Shown here: piece after piece, positions 44,489-52,085 of the stretch | Numbering within the stretch: the stretch's first letter is position 1 | How the letters are laid out: the number at the start of each line of letters is the position of its first letter | From: an uncultured Lachnospiraceae bacterium | GTDB lineage: Bacteria > Bacillota > Clostridia > Lachnospirales > Lachnospiraceae | Reading direction: 5' to 3' | Length of the DNA stretch: 60,426 nucleotides | Assembly: GCA_910587715.1 (NCBI GenBank) | Contig: CAJUMV010000024.1 | Coordinates: forward strand, 1-60,426 | Translations under genes and position numbers: made by a program | Notes under the pieces: generated by a model | Databases searched by the model: none | Seen by the model: only the letters and a program-made list of their open reading frames with translations | What the model was told of the DNA's origin: nothing

Positions 44489-45574
44489 TTATGCCCATTC
44501 ATATCTCGGGCGGGCTTTCCACGGAATGATTTCTTCCTTCATAAGCCTTCCCTGCACAATATAGTCTTTTACATTCTGCGAATCTGCAAAGCGCTCAATT
44601 CCACTTAACCGCCTATATCCCTCCGAAACAATGAACGCCCGATATGCCTTTTCATCGATCAAAAACGCTCCCGCCATGCTGTCTGCTTTGGCTTCCACAT
44701 CTCCCGATACAGAATCAAAATCAATAAATTCGTGTTTTGTATCGCCATTTAGGATATGCGCGATCTCATGAAACAAAGTGAACCAGAAAATATCCGCAAA
44801 TTTCTGTCTAAGTGTCATACAGAGAATTAACGCCCCATCCTCCGTTTCCTTAATGAATCCCTGTACCGGCGCACCTGTAAAATTAGGAACAATCCGAAAA
44901 GCAATACCGCACTCAGAGAAAATATCTGACAATTTCTTCTGTATCTGATTTGCCCTCATAAACATGACACGCTTAATATCCGGAATCCTATTCTTAAGCT
45001 TCTCAACATTGATTCGATCTGCAATTTCAATATTTTTCGTGAGCAGCTCACACATCCTTTGCCACGCAAATAACACATATGGGTCTACATTCGCATTTTT
45101 ACTTTGGGCACGATAGGCTGCAGAATATGAAATTTTAGGTGTATCCAACAGATTACTGATTCCGAATATCCTCCGTAAATCCAAGACCATTGCCGGAGCA
45201 TTCGCCTCCCTGTCAAGCCACCCAAAAGATATCCATACGTCTATCACTTCTTTCAGATTTTTCAAGATTCCAATTTCTTTCTCAGTAATATTATTCAATT
45301 CCTCAAACTCAAGAAGCTCACGGTCATAATTCGTCTGTAGATTCATCCAAAAGGAAGCCTCTATTCCCAAAGCATATTCAAGCTTTTTTGCAAAAGCGGC
45401 TGAAATATTCTTTTGACCGTGTATCACCGTACTTATATGTTTCTCAGTCATTCCCGTTCTGACAGCCAGCTCTCTTTGCGTCATTTCCCTGTCTTCTATT
45501 ACCTCTGCTAATGTCTCGCCCGGATGAATAATATAGTCACGGGATAATCCAACTAAAATTTTTTCCTTTGCCAT
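44489..45574 (-). CDS. higA: HigA-type antitoxin fused to ImmA/IrrE-like metallopeptidase
   Basis: About 361 residues. The N-terminal 75 residues are a HigA-type helix-turn-helix (IHPGETLAEVIEDREMTQRE, followed by TGMTEKHISTVIHGQ) that binds DNA and, in this family, neutralises a toxin. The C-terminal half is an M78/ImmA-IrrE-like peptidase with the zinc motif HEIAH (272-276 counted from the first Met of the open frame) and a downstream EAKADSMAGAFL helix with the third ligand. Most HigA proteins have only about 100 residues, so the protease is an addition. It overlaps the toxin gene by 38 nt; ATG 45572-45574 follows AGGGGTGA. HTH plus ImmA fusions are known in several Firmicutes; whether the protease degrades its own antitoxin part is not known. 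Confidence 0.88.
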   Translation of the reverse strand: MAKEKILVGLSRDYIIHPGETLAEVIEDREMTQRELAVRTGMTEKHISTVIHGQKNISAAFAKKLEYALGIEASFWMNLQTNYDRELLEFEELNNITEKEIGILKNLKEVIDVWISFGWLDREANAPAMVLDLRRIFGISNLLDTPKISYSAAYRAQSKNANVDPYVLFAWQRMCELLTKNIEIADRINVEKLKNRIPDIKRVMFMRANQIQKKLSDIFSECGIAFRIVPNFTGAPVQGFIKETEDGALILCMTLRQKFADIFWFTLFHEIAHILNGDTKHEFIDFDSVSGDVEAKADSMAGAFLIDEKAYRAFIVSEGYRRLSGIERFADSQNVKDYIVQGRLMKEEIIPWKARPRYEWA

Positions 45575-45932
45575 GATAATCAATCACCCCTTTGATAATT
45601 AGTGTGTCACAACTTTTCAAACTTTCTGCACTCAAGTCTTTTGCCTTCGGTTTTACAATCAAGCGATAATTGGCAGATACTCTTAATGAATACGCTCCTT
45701 TTCGGGCTCCTTCCAGAGACTCCATTTTCCCTATTCCGGACTGTTGAAGGGTTGAAAACGAAGAGAAAGCAACGATTTGATTGTATCGCTTTTTTACCGA
45801 CTTCGTTAATTCTGCGCCAATTTCCTTCTTCATCAAATTTTCAGACTTGCGAACGTCATTCAAATCGTCAAATAATTCTTTGACTCTGTCATCTTCAAAT
45901 TCAACGTACAGAGCGGAAGCACCTCCTTTCAT
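45537..45932 (-). CDS. higB: HigB/RelE-family toxin
   Basis: A toxin of 124-131 residues of the HigB type, ribosome-dependent mRNA nucleases. Seen are VEFEDDRVKELFDDL at the start, LMKKEIGAELTKSVKKRYNQ, then KMESLEGARKGAYSLRVSANYRL, the family core strand with the basic residues, and the C-terminal VIDYHGKGKNF. The ATG at 45930-45932 lies 4 nt before a GGAGG, which is too late to serve it; AAGG in the operator could serve instead. CTG codon 8 sits properly after the GGAGG and gives the usual family N-terminus, so initiation may be at CTG. The toxin gene comes first, as in most higBA loci. Confidence 0.85.
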   Translation of the reverse strand: MKGGASALYVEFEDDRVKELFDDLNDVRKSENLMKKEIGAELTKSVKKRYNQIVAFSSFSTLQQSGIGKMESLEGARKGAYSLRVSANYRLIVKPKAKDLSAESLKSCDTLIIKGVIDYHGKGKNFSWIIP

Positions 45933-45935
45933 TTT

Positions 45936-45954
45936 ACTTACCTTTTAGGTAAGT
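45936..45954. promoter_or_regulatory. Probable HigA operator
   Basis: Perfect inverted repeat ACTTACCT-TTT-AGGTAAGT. It covers the expected transcription start of higBA, the classic site for autorepression. Confidence 0.7.
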
Positions 45955-45956
45955 TT

Positions 45957-45984
45957 ATTGTAACATATGGATTACAAAAGTCAA
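45957..45984 (-). promoter_or_regulatory. higBA promoter
   Basis: Minus-strand TTGACT (45984-45979) and TACAAT (45962-45957) separated by 16 nt, just upstream of the operator. Confidence 0.65.
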
Positions 45985-46035
45985 TCCCTTATTACATAGA
46001 TATCTGAGCACTATCCTTTTTCATATCGAAAATGA

Positions 46036-46064
46036 TTGCTATAAGGGAACTTTTCTAGTACAGT
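46036..46064 (+). promoter_or_regulatory. Promoter of YdeI-like gene
   Basis: TTGCTA (46036-46041) and TACAGT (46059-46064) with a 17-nt spacer, 47 nt before the ATG. Confidence 0.45.
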
Positions 46065-46110
46065 AAATACAGGTTAATGTCTATCACTTTCTGTAAAGGA
46101 GGCTGATATT

Positions 46111-46671
46111 ATGAACGATACCCTGCAATTCCCCACCCGAGAAGAATTTAGAAACTGGCTTTCCGAAAACTGTCTCTCAGAGAACGGCGTCTGGCTCCTA
46201 TTCGGCAAGGCGGGCGGTTCAAAAACCCTGAAAGCAGGAGAGGCTCTGGAAGAAGCCCTCTGCTTCGGCTGGATTGACGGGCAGATGCAAAGTCTCGACG
46301 ACAAAAGCTATAAGAAATATTTTTCGCAGCGCAGGGAAAACAGCAAGTGGTCGGAGAAGAACAAGGCACTGGTCAAAGAACTGGAAGAACGCGGCATTAT
46401 GACTGACTTTGGCAGAAAGAAAATCGAAGAGGCAAAACAGAACGGGCAGTGGGACAAGCCAAAACCCGCAGCGGTCACGGAGGAACAGATTGAAATGCTC
46501 TCCGCGCTGTTAAAAGAATATGAGCCTGCTTACACGAATTTTCTGGCTATGTCCCCATCTGTTAAAAAAACTTACACGAAGGCGTACCTCGACGCAAAGA
46601 CGGACGCCGGACGGGAAAAACGGATTGTATGGATGGTGGACAGGCTGAATCGGAATTTGAAGCCGATGTAG
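46111..46671 (+). CDS. YdeI/OmdA-family protein
   Basis: A 186-residue cytosolic protein of the YdeI/OmpD-associated (bacteriocin-protection) family. It has the family marks GVWLLFGKAGG, EALCFGWIDGQMQSLDDKSY, a YFSQRRENSKWSEKNKALV segment, and a C-terminal helix bundle ending SVKKTYTKAYLDAKTDAGRE, where the last stretch resembles the DUF1905/YdhG-like tail. The molecular role is unsettled; relatives are linked to stress and peptide resistance. The start has AAGGAGG. Confidence 0.85.
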   Translation: MNDTLQFPTREEFRNWLSENCLSENGVWLLFGKAGGSKTLKAGEALEEALCFGWIDGQMQSLDDKSYKKYFSQRRENSKWSEKNKALVKELEERGIMTDFGRKKIEEAKQNGQWDKPKPAAVTEEQIEMLSALLKEYEPAYTNFLAMSPSVKKTYTKAYLDAKTDAGREKRIVWMVDRLNRNLKPM

Positions 46672-46731
46672 CGGTTTTATGAATGTCTGGCACGCTTGTT
46701 GCCAATAATTCTGACCCGGAGGGGCAAAAGC

Positions 46732-47241
46732 ATGTCCAAAGTATTATTTCTGGATATAGACGGTGTGCTCAATTCCAATTTCTGGAATGACAGTCACCAG
46801 ACCGAAATCAGTGACGGCACATTGATTGATGAGGAAAAAATCAAACTGTTGGCGCTTCTTGTAAAAGAAACAGGTGCGGAAATCATTCTTCATTCCGGTT
46901 GGCGTTTCTGGTTTGACGCTGAATTAAAACCGCTATGCACAGAAGCCGTGAAGCTGGCAGAGTTATTGAAAAAGGAAAATCTGTATATTAGCGGGGTGAC
47001 TCCCGATTTGACCACAGAAGAAATCAGAAATACAAAGAAATTCAGTCTGGTAAAAGCCGACGAGATTCTATTGTGGATAAGTTTACATAATAATATTGCA
47101 GGGTGGGTCGTTCTTGACGATCTTGATTTGCACAATGATCAAGTCAGACAACATCAGGTGCAAACGGACCCGACAATCGGGCTTACGCCTGCGGATGTAA
47201 AACAGGCTGTAAAAATTCTGACTGGTAATCTAAAATTGTGA
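46732..47241 (+). CDS. HAD-like domain protein (SAK-type)
   Basis: A 169-residue HAD-fold protein. The nucleophile motif is FLDIDGVLNSN at the N-terminus, followed by the motif-II-like ILHSGWRFWF and a late VLDDLDLHN that carries the acidic pair. This layout is that of the HAD domain found in Swiss-army-knife RNA repair proteins and related stand-alone phosphatases. The start ATG 46732 follows GGAGGGG; an upstream ATG at 46696 has no such site. Its stop abuts the following HAD pseudogene. Substrate unknown. Confidence 0.8.
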   Translation: MSKVLFLDIDGVLNSNFWNDSHQTEISDGTLIDEEKIKLLALLVKETGAEIILHSGWRFWFDAELKPLCTEAVKLAELLKKENLYISGVTPDLTTEEIRNTKKFSLVKADEILLWISLHNNIAGWVVLDDLDLHNDQVRQHQVQTDPTIGLTPADVKQAVKILTGNLKL

Positions 47242-47791
47242 ATGAGAGGAAACAAAGGAATTTTGAAAACAGTAGTTTTTGATTTGGGCGGAACGTTAAT
47301 GCAGTATGTCGGAATGCCTTATTCGTGGGTGGATTTCTACTACAAGGGATTTGAATCGATTATCCAGAGATACCATCTCAACATCTCGCAAGAGGTTATC
47401 GAAAAATCAGTGCAGATGTTAAAGGGATTTAACCCGCGCATTAGTGGTAGGGAAATTGAGTATTCCGCAGAGTATATTTTCACAAAAGTATTGGAACCGT
47501 GGCATATAGATATCACAATCTTTCAAACGGGATATCTCGGAATTATTGGGGTATTTTGATTATTATATCTCCTCTTCTGTTGCGGGATATCGGAAACCGA
47601 ATTGCAGAGGATTACAAATGATTGCCAAAAAATTCACCATTCCAATCACAGAATTGATTTTTATTGGAGATGAAGAAAAGGATAGGAAAACAGCTTATCG
47701 TGCTAATTGCCAATTTATCAGGATACAGCGTGTAGAAAAGCAAAAGGGTAGCATTAACAATTTGTATGAATTATTAGAAGTATTGCGCTAA
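47242..47791 (+). pseudogene. HAD-family hydrolase with internal deletion and frameshift
   Basis: The first part (47242-47559) codes for the nucleophile motif VFDLGGTLMQYVG and the helical cap up to ITIFQTG. The second part (from 47546, another frame) codes for YFDYYISSSVAGYRKPN, the motif-III lysine, and IFIGDEEKDRKTA, motif IV. The stretch between them, including motif II (hhhT), is missing: I estimate 50-60 residues by comparison with typical HAD enzymes, and the join shifts the frame. A working enzyme cannot be made. Confidence 0.8.
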
Positions 47792-47865
47792 TACCATTTT
47801 ACAATTTTGCACCCATTAGGGGCAAAATTGTAAACAGTATTGAAAACTCAGGAAACTCATGCTTT

Positions 47866-48090
47866 TTATACCCGTATTCCTTTTCCCTTATGAGGATGGC
47901 TTTTTGCATAAGCCGCCGCCTCCTCGCTCACCTGTTCCAAAGTCATGCCATCAAAATACTCTCTCCGCCAAACTGTGTAATCAAAACTATCCCGTTTAAT
48001 CATCGCTATAAAACGCTCTGCATCAACAATCCCCAATTTTTCCACCAGACATGCAAACCCCATATCCATAAGCTCTACCGCACTATTCAT
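47866..48090 (-). CDS. Small partner protein of PIN-domain gene (putative antitoxin)
   Basis: A 74-residue protein with the segment VDAERFIAMIKRDSFDYTVW and an Ala/Glu-rich C-terminal helix. Its ATG overlaps the PIN gene stop by one base (TGATG), so they are coupled. Similar small proteins with a DYTxWR motif next to PIN genes occur, as I recall, in many bacteria and archaea, which supports a toxin-antitoxin pair. It has no recognised DNA-binding fold. Confidence 0.65.
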   Translation of the reverse strand: MNSAVELMDMGFACLVEKLGIVDAERFIAMIKRDSFDYTVWRREYFDGMTLEQVSEEAAAYAKSHPHKGKGIRV

Positions 48091-48533
48091 CAGTCAACCG
48101 CCTCCAATCTTCTGATAAATTCTCCCGGAGTTACCACCTGTATCTCCTCTGTTTGCAATTTAAGCAAACGGTCATCTGTGGTAATAAAATAATCACTCCC
48201 GGCTAAGACTGCACAAGCAACATGCAATGCGTCTGCACTTTTTATGCCATTCTCCATAATATGCCCTGCAACTGTCTTTGCTTCTGTCTCTTTGTTTATT
48301 CCTACATAGTATGATTCATTTGCATTCATAAAATCGGCTATTGCCTGTTTTTTATGAGAAAATCTGTTTTTTCCATTCTCATATTCCAACATATAAGAAG
48401 TGACAAGTTCTATCTCTCCTCGCTTAACCAAATCTTGTATATGCAGTTTAGCCTCCGTCTCTAAATGTATTCTAATATATGTCTGATCATCATAGGGACG
48501 ATTATAACAGCAATTATCCATATATATCTTCAT
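48090..48533 (-). CDS. PIN-domain protein (putative VapC-like toxin)
   Basis: A 147-residue PIN-fold nuclease candidate. The acidic metal-binding residues are visible: Asp6 in IYMDNCCYNRP, Glu50 in YMLEYE, Asp101 in SADALHVACA, and Asp114/Asp120 in SDYFITTDDRL. PIN toxins cut RNA and are held by a small antitoxin; here the toxin-like gene comes first and the partner second, the reverse of vapBC. The start follows GGAAGGGG. Active-site residues look intact, in contrast to the decayed genes on both sides. Confidence 0.8.
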   Translation of the reverse strand: MKIYMDNCCYNRPYDDQTYIRIHLETEAKLHIQDLVKRGEIELVTSYMLEYENGKNRFSHKKQAIADFMNANESYYVGINKETEAKTVAGHIMENGIKSADALHVACAVLAGSDYFITTDDRLLKLQTEEIQVVTPGEFIRRLEAVD

Positions 48534-48614
48534 AAACTTTCAATTCCCCTTCCATATATATTCAAAGTTTATCATATAATTTTGTTTTGGTAAAGGAAAC
48601 CGCCCAATCAATCC

Positions 48615-49181
48615 CTATTCAACGACTCCCGACTCCATAATCTTAAATGTTACACAGCTACAATCAAGCTCCGCCATTGCCCCCATTGGCATAACAGCCA
48701 TAGGTGTTCTATGAACAAAATCAACAATTGATAATACCGGAATATCTTCTCGACGTACTTCATACTTCAAAAACTTAACCAGCATGTTTTCTTCTTCCTC
48801 GCTTAATTGACCAACGATGATTCCTGCCGCATGTTTAAACATTCCTGCCGCATCTAATGCCACAGGCTGGGCGATAGGCGTTAATAAATTAGGACCATAG
48901 TAAGCTCTGATACCGGCTTTGGCAAAGACCGCCATCCATGAAGTAATATCTGAATATCCCATAAATACCTTTGGATTATCTTTTATTACATTTAAGTCTA
49001 TGTATGGAAGCACTCTGTAGGAATCATCACCACCCATCATACAGATAATTCCATTTACCTCTTTATTCTGCCTCGCCCACATGAAATCTTCGGCTCGCGA
49101 CTCCGGATGTTCATATAAAAACTGACTTCCCGCTAATGCATTCGGTGTCGGAATAGCATGAATGCCCCATATTTCCTCCAA
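48615..49181 (-). pseudogene. Truncated and internally deleted S66 (LD-carboxypeptidase/MccF-like) peptidase
   Basis: The 188-residue remnant contains the S66 nucleophile region GIICMMGGDDSYRVLPYID and VFMGYSDITSWM, then GPNLLTPIAQP, but then jumps to a C-terminal segment (EEEENMLVKFLKYEVRREDI, then GAMAELDCSCVTFKI). About 100 residues with the catalytic Glu region are missing in the middle and about 60 at the N-terminus, where an in-frame stop lies just upstream of RLEEIWG. Intact S66 enzymes have about 300-350 residues. Judged inactive. Confidence 0.8.
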
Positions 49182-49293
49182 TCGCCTTTACTTCTTCTCT
49201 ACTTTTCGTTAAATCAAAGTATCTCCCGATTCCCCTTCTCTGTTCTTTCTTCAAAATTTATCACTAAATCTTATCTTATAAAAAAAGCCAAGC

Positions 49294-49363
49294 AAGCTGT
49301 GCTATACTTACCCAATGAAACCTTAAATTTAGAGAAAATGCCAAAAGTTGACACAAGATGTCA
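49294..49363 (+). promoter_or_regulatory. Extended -10 promoter and inverted repeat
   Basis: TG-C-TATACT (49300-49308) is an extended -10. Downstream, TGACA-CAAGA-TGTCA (49349-49363) forms a dyad in the leader of the next gene, a possible operator. Confidence 0.4.
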
Positions 49364-49416
49364 CCTTTTTTGTGTTATCCTATTAGCAGTCAGACTGCAA
49401 AAAGGAGCATGGAGAT

Positions 49417-50025
49417 ATGAATATAAAAAAAGAACTTGAAACAAAATCAGGCATAGCAACCGGCATCTATCTGAACAATATTGAAATCGACCCGCTCACG
49501 GTCAGGGCAATCATGATCAATGAGGTCGTCCCCTCCGACCCCTCACAGGATTTTTACGGAGCCGCCGACGCCGCTTATCTGGATACAACGATTCCGCTAT
49601 TTCAGATGGCAGGCGCAGAGGTCACTTCCATACATGACATATTGGAACTGGGAATTTATATCACAAACGCCGTAAAAACACCGAAGTCAGACTATACCAT
49701 TGACAAGGACAGCATCGAGAGCAGCCTGCCCTGTCTGGAAGCGGAGCTTTCTTTATTTCCCAACGTAAAGGTTATTATGCTTATGGGTGATGTGGCAAAG
49801 AAGGCTTTTAACATGATTACGAAAAAGGCGTCAAAGAAAAACGCGGTTCCCGCCATTTCCACCTACAAACTGCGAAACAGTGAACTCTATTATGAGGGGA
49901 TCCGGATCATGCCGTCCTACATTATGACCGGAGGAAACATCCTGATCGAAAAGTCAAAAGTGACGATGGCGGCAGAGGACATTGCGGCGATGCTGGAAAT
50001 CATCCAAATGCCCTATAACAAATAA
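49417..50025 (+). CDS. Uracil-DNA glycosylase superfamily-like protein
   Basis: A 202-residue protein that resembles the UDG superfamily by pattern: IMINEVVPSDPSQDFYG where the catalytic strand-loop lies, VKVIMLMGDVAKKAFN as the central strand and helix, and a late PSYIMTGGNILIEKSK in the place of the leucine/His loop. The usual GQDPYH or GEAPG motif is not present, so activity on uracil is doubtful. The ATG follows AAGGAG. Its end overlaps the convergent beta-lactamase gene by 13 nt. Confidence 0.6.
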   Translation: MNIKKELETKSGIATGIYLNNIEIDPLTVRAIMINEVVPSDPSQDFYGAADAAYLDTTIPLFQMAGAEVTSIHDILELGIYITNAVKTPKSDYTIDKDSIESSLPCLEAELSLFPNVKVIMLMGDVAKKAFNMITKKASKKNAVPAISTYKLRNSELYYEGIRIMPSYIMTGGNILIEKSKVTMAAEDIAAMLEIIQMPYNK

Positions 50026-51011
50026 TCCGCAACGATATCCACCGCTATTTCTCTCGCCTTAGCGCTGGACACATTTTTATCATCCGTCTCACCTAAATAC
50101 ACACAAAAGTAAATCCTTTGATCGGCGGTATCTGCAAAACCCGTATACCATGAATCGACAACAACCCCCTGCGCCTTGCCCATTCCCGTTTTCCCATAAA
50201 TGGAAATGTCTGCGTTACTCTGCTCTGATAACAGCATAACCTGCATTAACTGCTCCCGTGTTGTTTCTGAATATGCTGTATCACCGCCAAAAATGCGTTC
50301 CATCACTTCCACCTGTTCTTTGGGCGAAATCAGCAGAGAGGATTCAATCCAGAAGCCTGTCAGAACCGGGTTGTTATTATTTGTATTTAGCCATCCTTCC
50401 CAATCAGAAATATCACAATTTCCATATACAAGTTCGTCTAGTTTTTCCTGCATCGTATCTTTTCCGATTTCATCGATAATCTCCCGAAAATACCAGACAC
50501 ATGAAGCGCGGAATGCCTCAGGAAAATCAATATCCCTGTTCCACTCCTCATTCCAGAATATCTCCCCACTCCATGTATGGGTAGAATCGTCCGTCTTAAT
50601 GATACCGTTTTCCAGCGCAATCAAAGAGGTGATAATCTTAAAGGTTGAACAGGGAGAACGCCTTGTACACGCCAATTCCTGATTATATATCTGATAGCAG
50701 TTTTCGATCGGCTCATAAATAACGGCAGCGCCATTTATTCCGTCAAAATAATCTGACCAATCCACATCTTCCATCACCGGCTCCACCATTAATTCCTGCA
50801 CCTCATCCGCAGGACTTTCCTCTATTTCTATGACCTCCTCCTGTAAAGCATCCTCCGTTGATGATTCCTCCATTTTGGGAGAGTCTTCTGATAGCGGCAT
50901 TTCGATTTGCTGATTATCAATCATCGTATCACTCTCTTTTGTGCATCCGGTCAAACATAAAAATAGAACCGTTAAAATACAACTCCAAATAATATTACTT
51001 GATTTTCTCAT
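50013..51011 (-). CDS. Class D beta-lactamase-like lipoprotein
   Basis: A 332-residue serine hydrolase of the class D (OXA/BlaR sensor) group, exported and lipid-anchored (LTGC, Cys23). After the anchor comes a highly acidic linker of about 60 residues. All class D motifs are seen: STFK (122-125, Ser nucleophile and the Lys that is carboxylated), SCV (170-172), YGN (196-198) and KTG (274-276). It may hydrolyse beta-lactams or act as a penicillin-binding protein. The start ATG 51011 follows GGAAGAGGAG; the frame opens 22 codons earlier within the hipA remnant. Confidence 0.88.
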   Translation of the reverse strand: MRKSSNIIWSCILTVLFLCLTGCTKESDTMIDNQQIEMPLSEDSPKMEESSTEDALQEEVIEIEESPADEVQELMVEPVMEDVDWSDYFDGINGAAVIYEPIENCYQIYNQELACTRRSPCSTFKIITSLIALENGIIKTDDSTHTWSGEIFWNEEWNRDIDFPEAFRASCVWYFREIIDEIGKDTMQEKLDELVYGNCDISDWEGWLNTNNNNPVLTGFWIESSLLISPKEQVEVMERIFGGDTAYSETTREQLMQVMLLSEQSNADISIYGKTGMGKAQGVVVDSWYTGFADTADQRIYFCVYLGETDDKNVSSAKAREIAVDIVADYLL

Positions 51012-51043
51012 ACGCTCCTCTTCCGCTTCAAAAAATGTTTCCC

Positions 51044-51588
51044 TCACAGATAATGTGCCAGCATCTCCCCCACACAATCCCTGACTTCCCGCGCAAGCTT
51101 TCCCGCCTAAGCCTTCCCGATTCCAGTCTGCTCCGCTACCGCCAGAATATCCTCCATCCCCGGATTCACCCCGTTTCCGTTAACCGTAGTCGCATGTATG
51201 GATTTTACGCTCCTGCCATCAGCATTCTTCCTGCGGTCGAAACGTTTCGTGCCAAAGAAACCTGCACATCTCTCCGACGGAAACAGTCTTGTCTCCGCCA
51301 TTTCAATACCGCACGCCTATTTCCGTCAATATCTTGGGGTGCACTCCCCCCGGAAGACCCGCCCAGCCGAAACAGCTGGTCTAAATCCTCTGTATATTCT
51401 GTCTTAAGTAATTTCTCACACTCTCCGGCAATCCGATCCGGCTCCACGACCTAAACATCCTCATGCAAAGGAATCGCCGGACGATAGGAAAGCGCGCCCA
51501 TCCGGGAATCCCCCACAATGGCAAGCCTGTTCAGGGTGCCGACTTTCCTCTTATTGTAAAACACGTCCAAATGTTCAACTCTGTCCAC
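51044..51588 (-). pseudogene. hipA: Decayed hipA toxin gene
   Basis: Three blocks of a HipA kinase can be read in order on the minus strand. The N-terminal block starts at GTG 51588 (14-nt overlap with hipB) and reads VEHLDVFYNKRKVGTL and later MGALSYRPAIPL, then meets TAG. A second block reads YTEDLDQLFRLGGSSGG, and after a frame change MAETRLFPSERCAGFFGTKR. The last block reads GMEDILAVAEQTGIGKA, a stop, then AGKLAREVRDCVGEMLAHYL. Only about 545 nt remain of an expected 1.1-1.3 kb, and the ATP-binding catalytic part is missing. Confidence 0.85.
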
Positions 51589-51862
51589 AAAGTATCTCCT
51601 CTATCGACAACGGCGGTGTCTCCTCAAACAAATGCTCCAGCTCGCCATCCAGTCCCAGCGCGTATGCAATTTTAATCAGGGAAAGAAAGGAGATTTCGCC
51701 GCTTTGCTCAAACCGCTTCACAGAACCCAAGCTTACTCCCGATAACTCGCTCAGTTTTTTCTGTGAAATCTTGCGCTTTCTGCGGATTGTCCGCAAACGC
51801 CCTGCTATCATCTCCTGTATCTCTCCCGGTGTCTTTGACAGAAAGGAATACTCAATATTCAT
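51575..51862 (-). CDS. hipB: HipB-like XRE transcriptional regulator/antitoxin
   Basis: A 95-residue helix-turn-helix protein: RLRTIRRKRKISQKKLSELS then GVSLGSVKRFEQSGEISFLS is a typical XRE fold. It precedes the hipA remnant, which it would once have neutralised. No ribosome site precedes the ATG, and the -10 box ends only 7 nt before it, so the message may be leaderless. The reading frame is intact, so it may persist as an orphan repressor. Confidence 0.85.
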   Translation of the reverse strand: MNIEYSFLSKTPGEIQEMIAGRLRTIRRKRKISQKKLSELSGVSLGSVKRFEQSGEISFLSLIKIAYALGLDGELEHLFEETPPLSIEEILCGQS

Positions 51863-51921
51863 AGATAATATTTTATCCCATTTCGTCTAAAAATACAAGT
51901 TTTAGCTAATATATTATCTAT
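51861..51921. promoter_or_regulatory. hipB promoter flanked by inverted operator sites
   Basis: Minus-strand TTGTAT (51898-51893) and TAAAAT (51875-51870) with a 17-nt spacer. A perfect 11-bp inverted repeat ATAGATAATAT/ATATTATCTAT lies at 51861-51871 and 51911-51921, one arm over the start codon and one upstream of the -35. Confidence 0.7.
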
Positions 51922-52085
51922 ATTTTTATTGCACCCTTGCAAAAGTAAATAACAGCGACCGCAGTCCGAGCGATTCAAGTGCATTTTCCTCAACAGAAAA
52001 TAAGCCATATAAAGCGAAACAGGCAGCGTAACCGCGCCGCCTGTTTCCATTCTTTTTGTAAAAACTCTCCTATTATAGTATTGTT

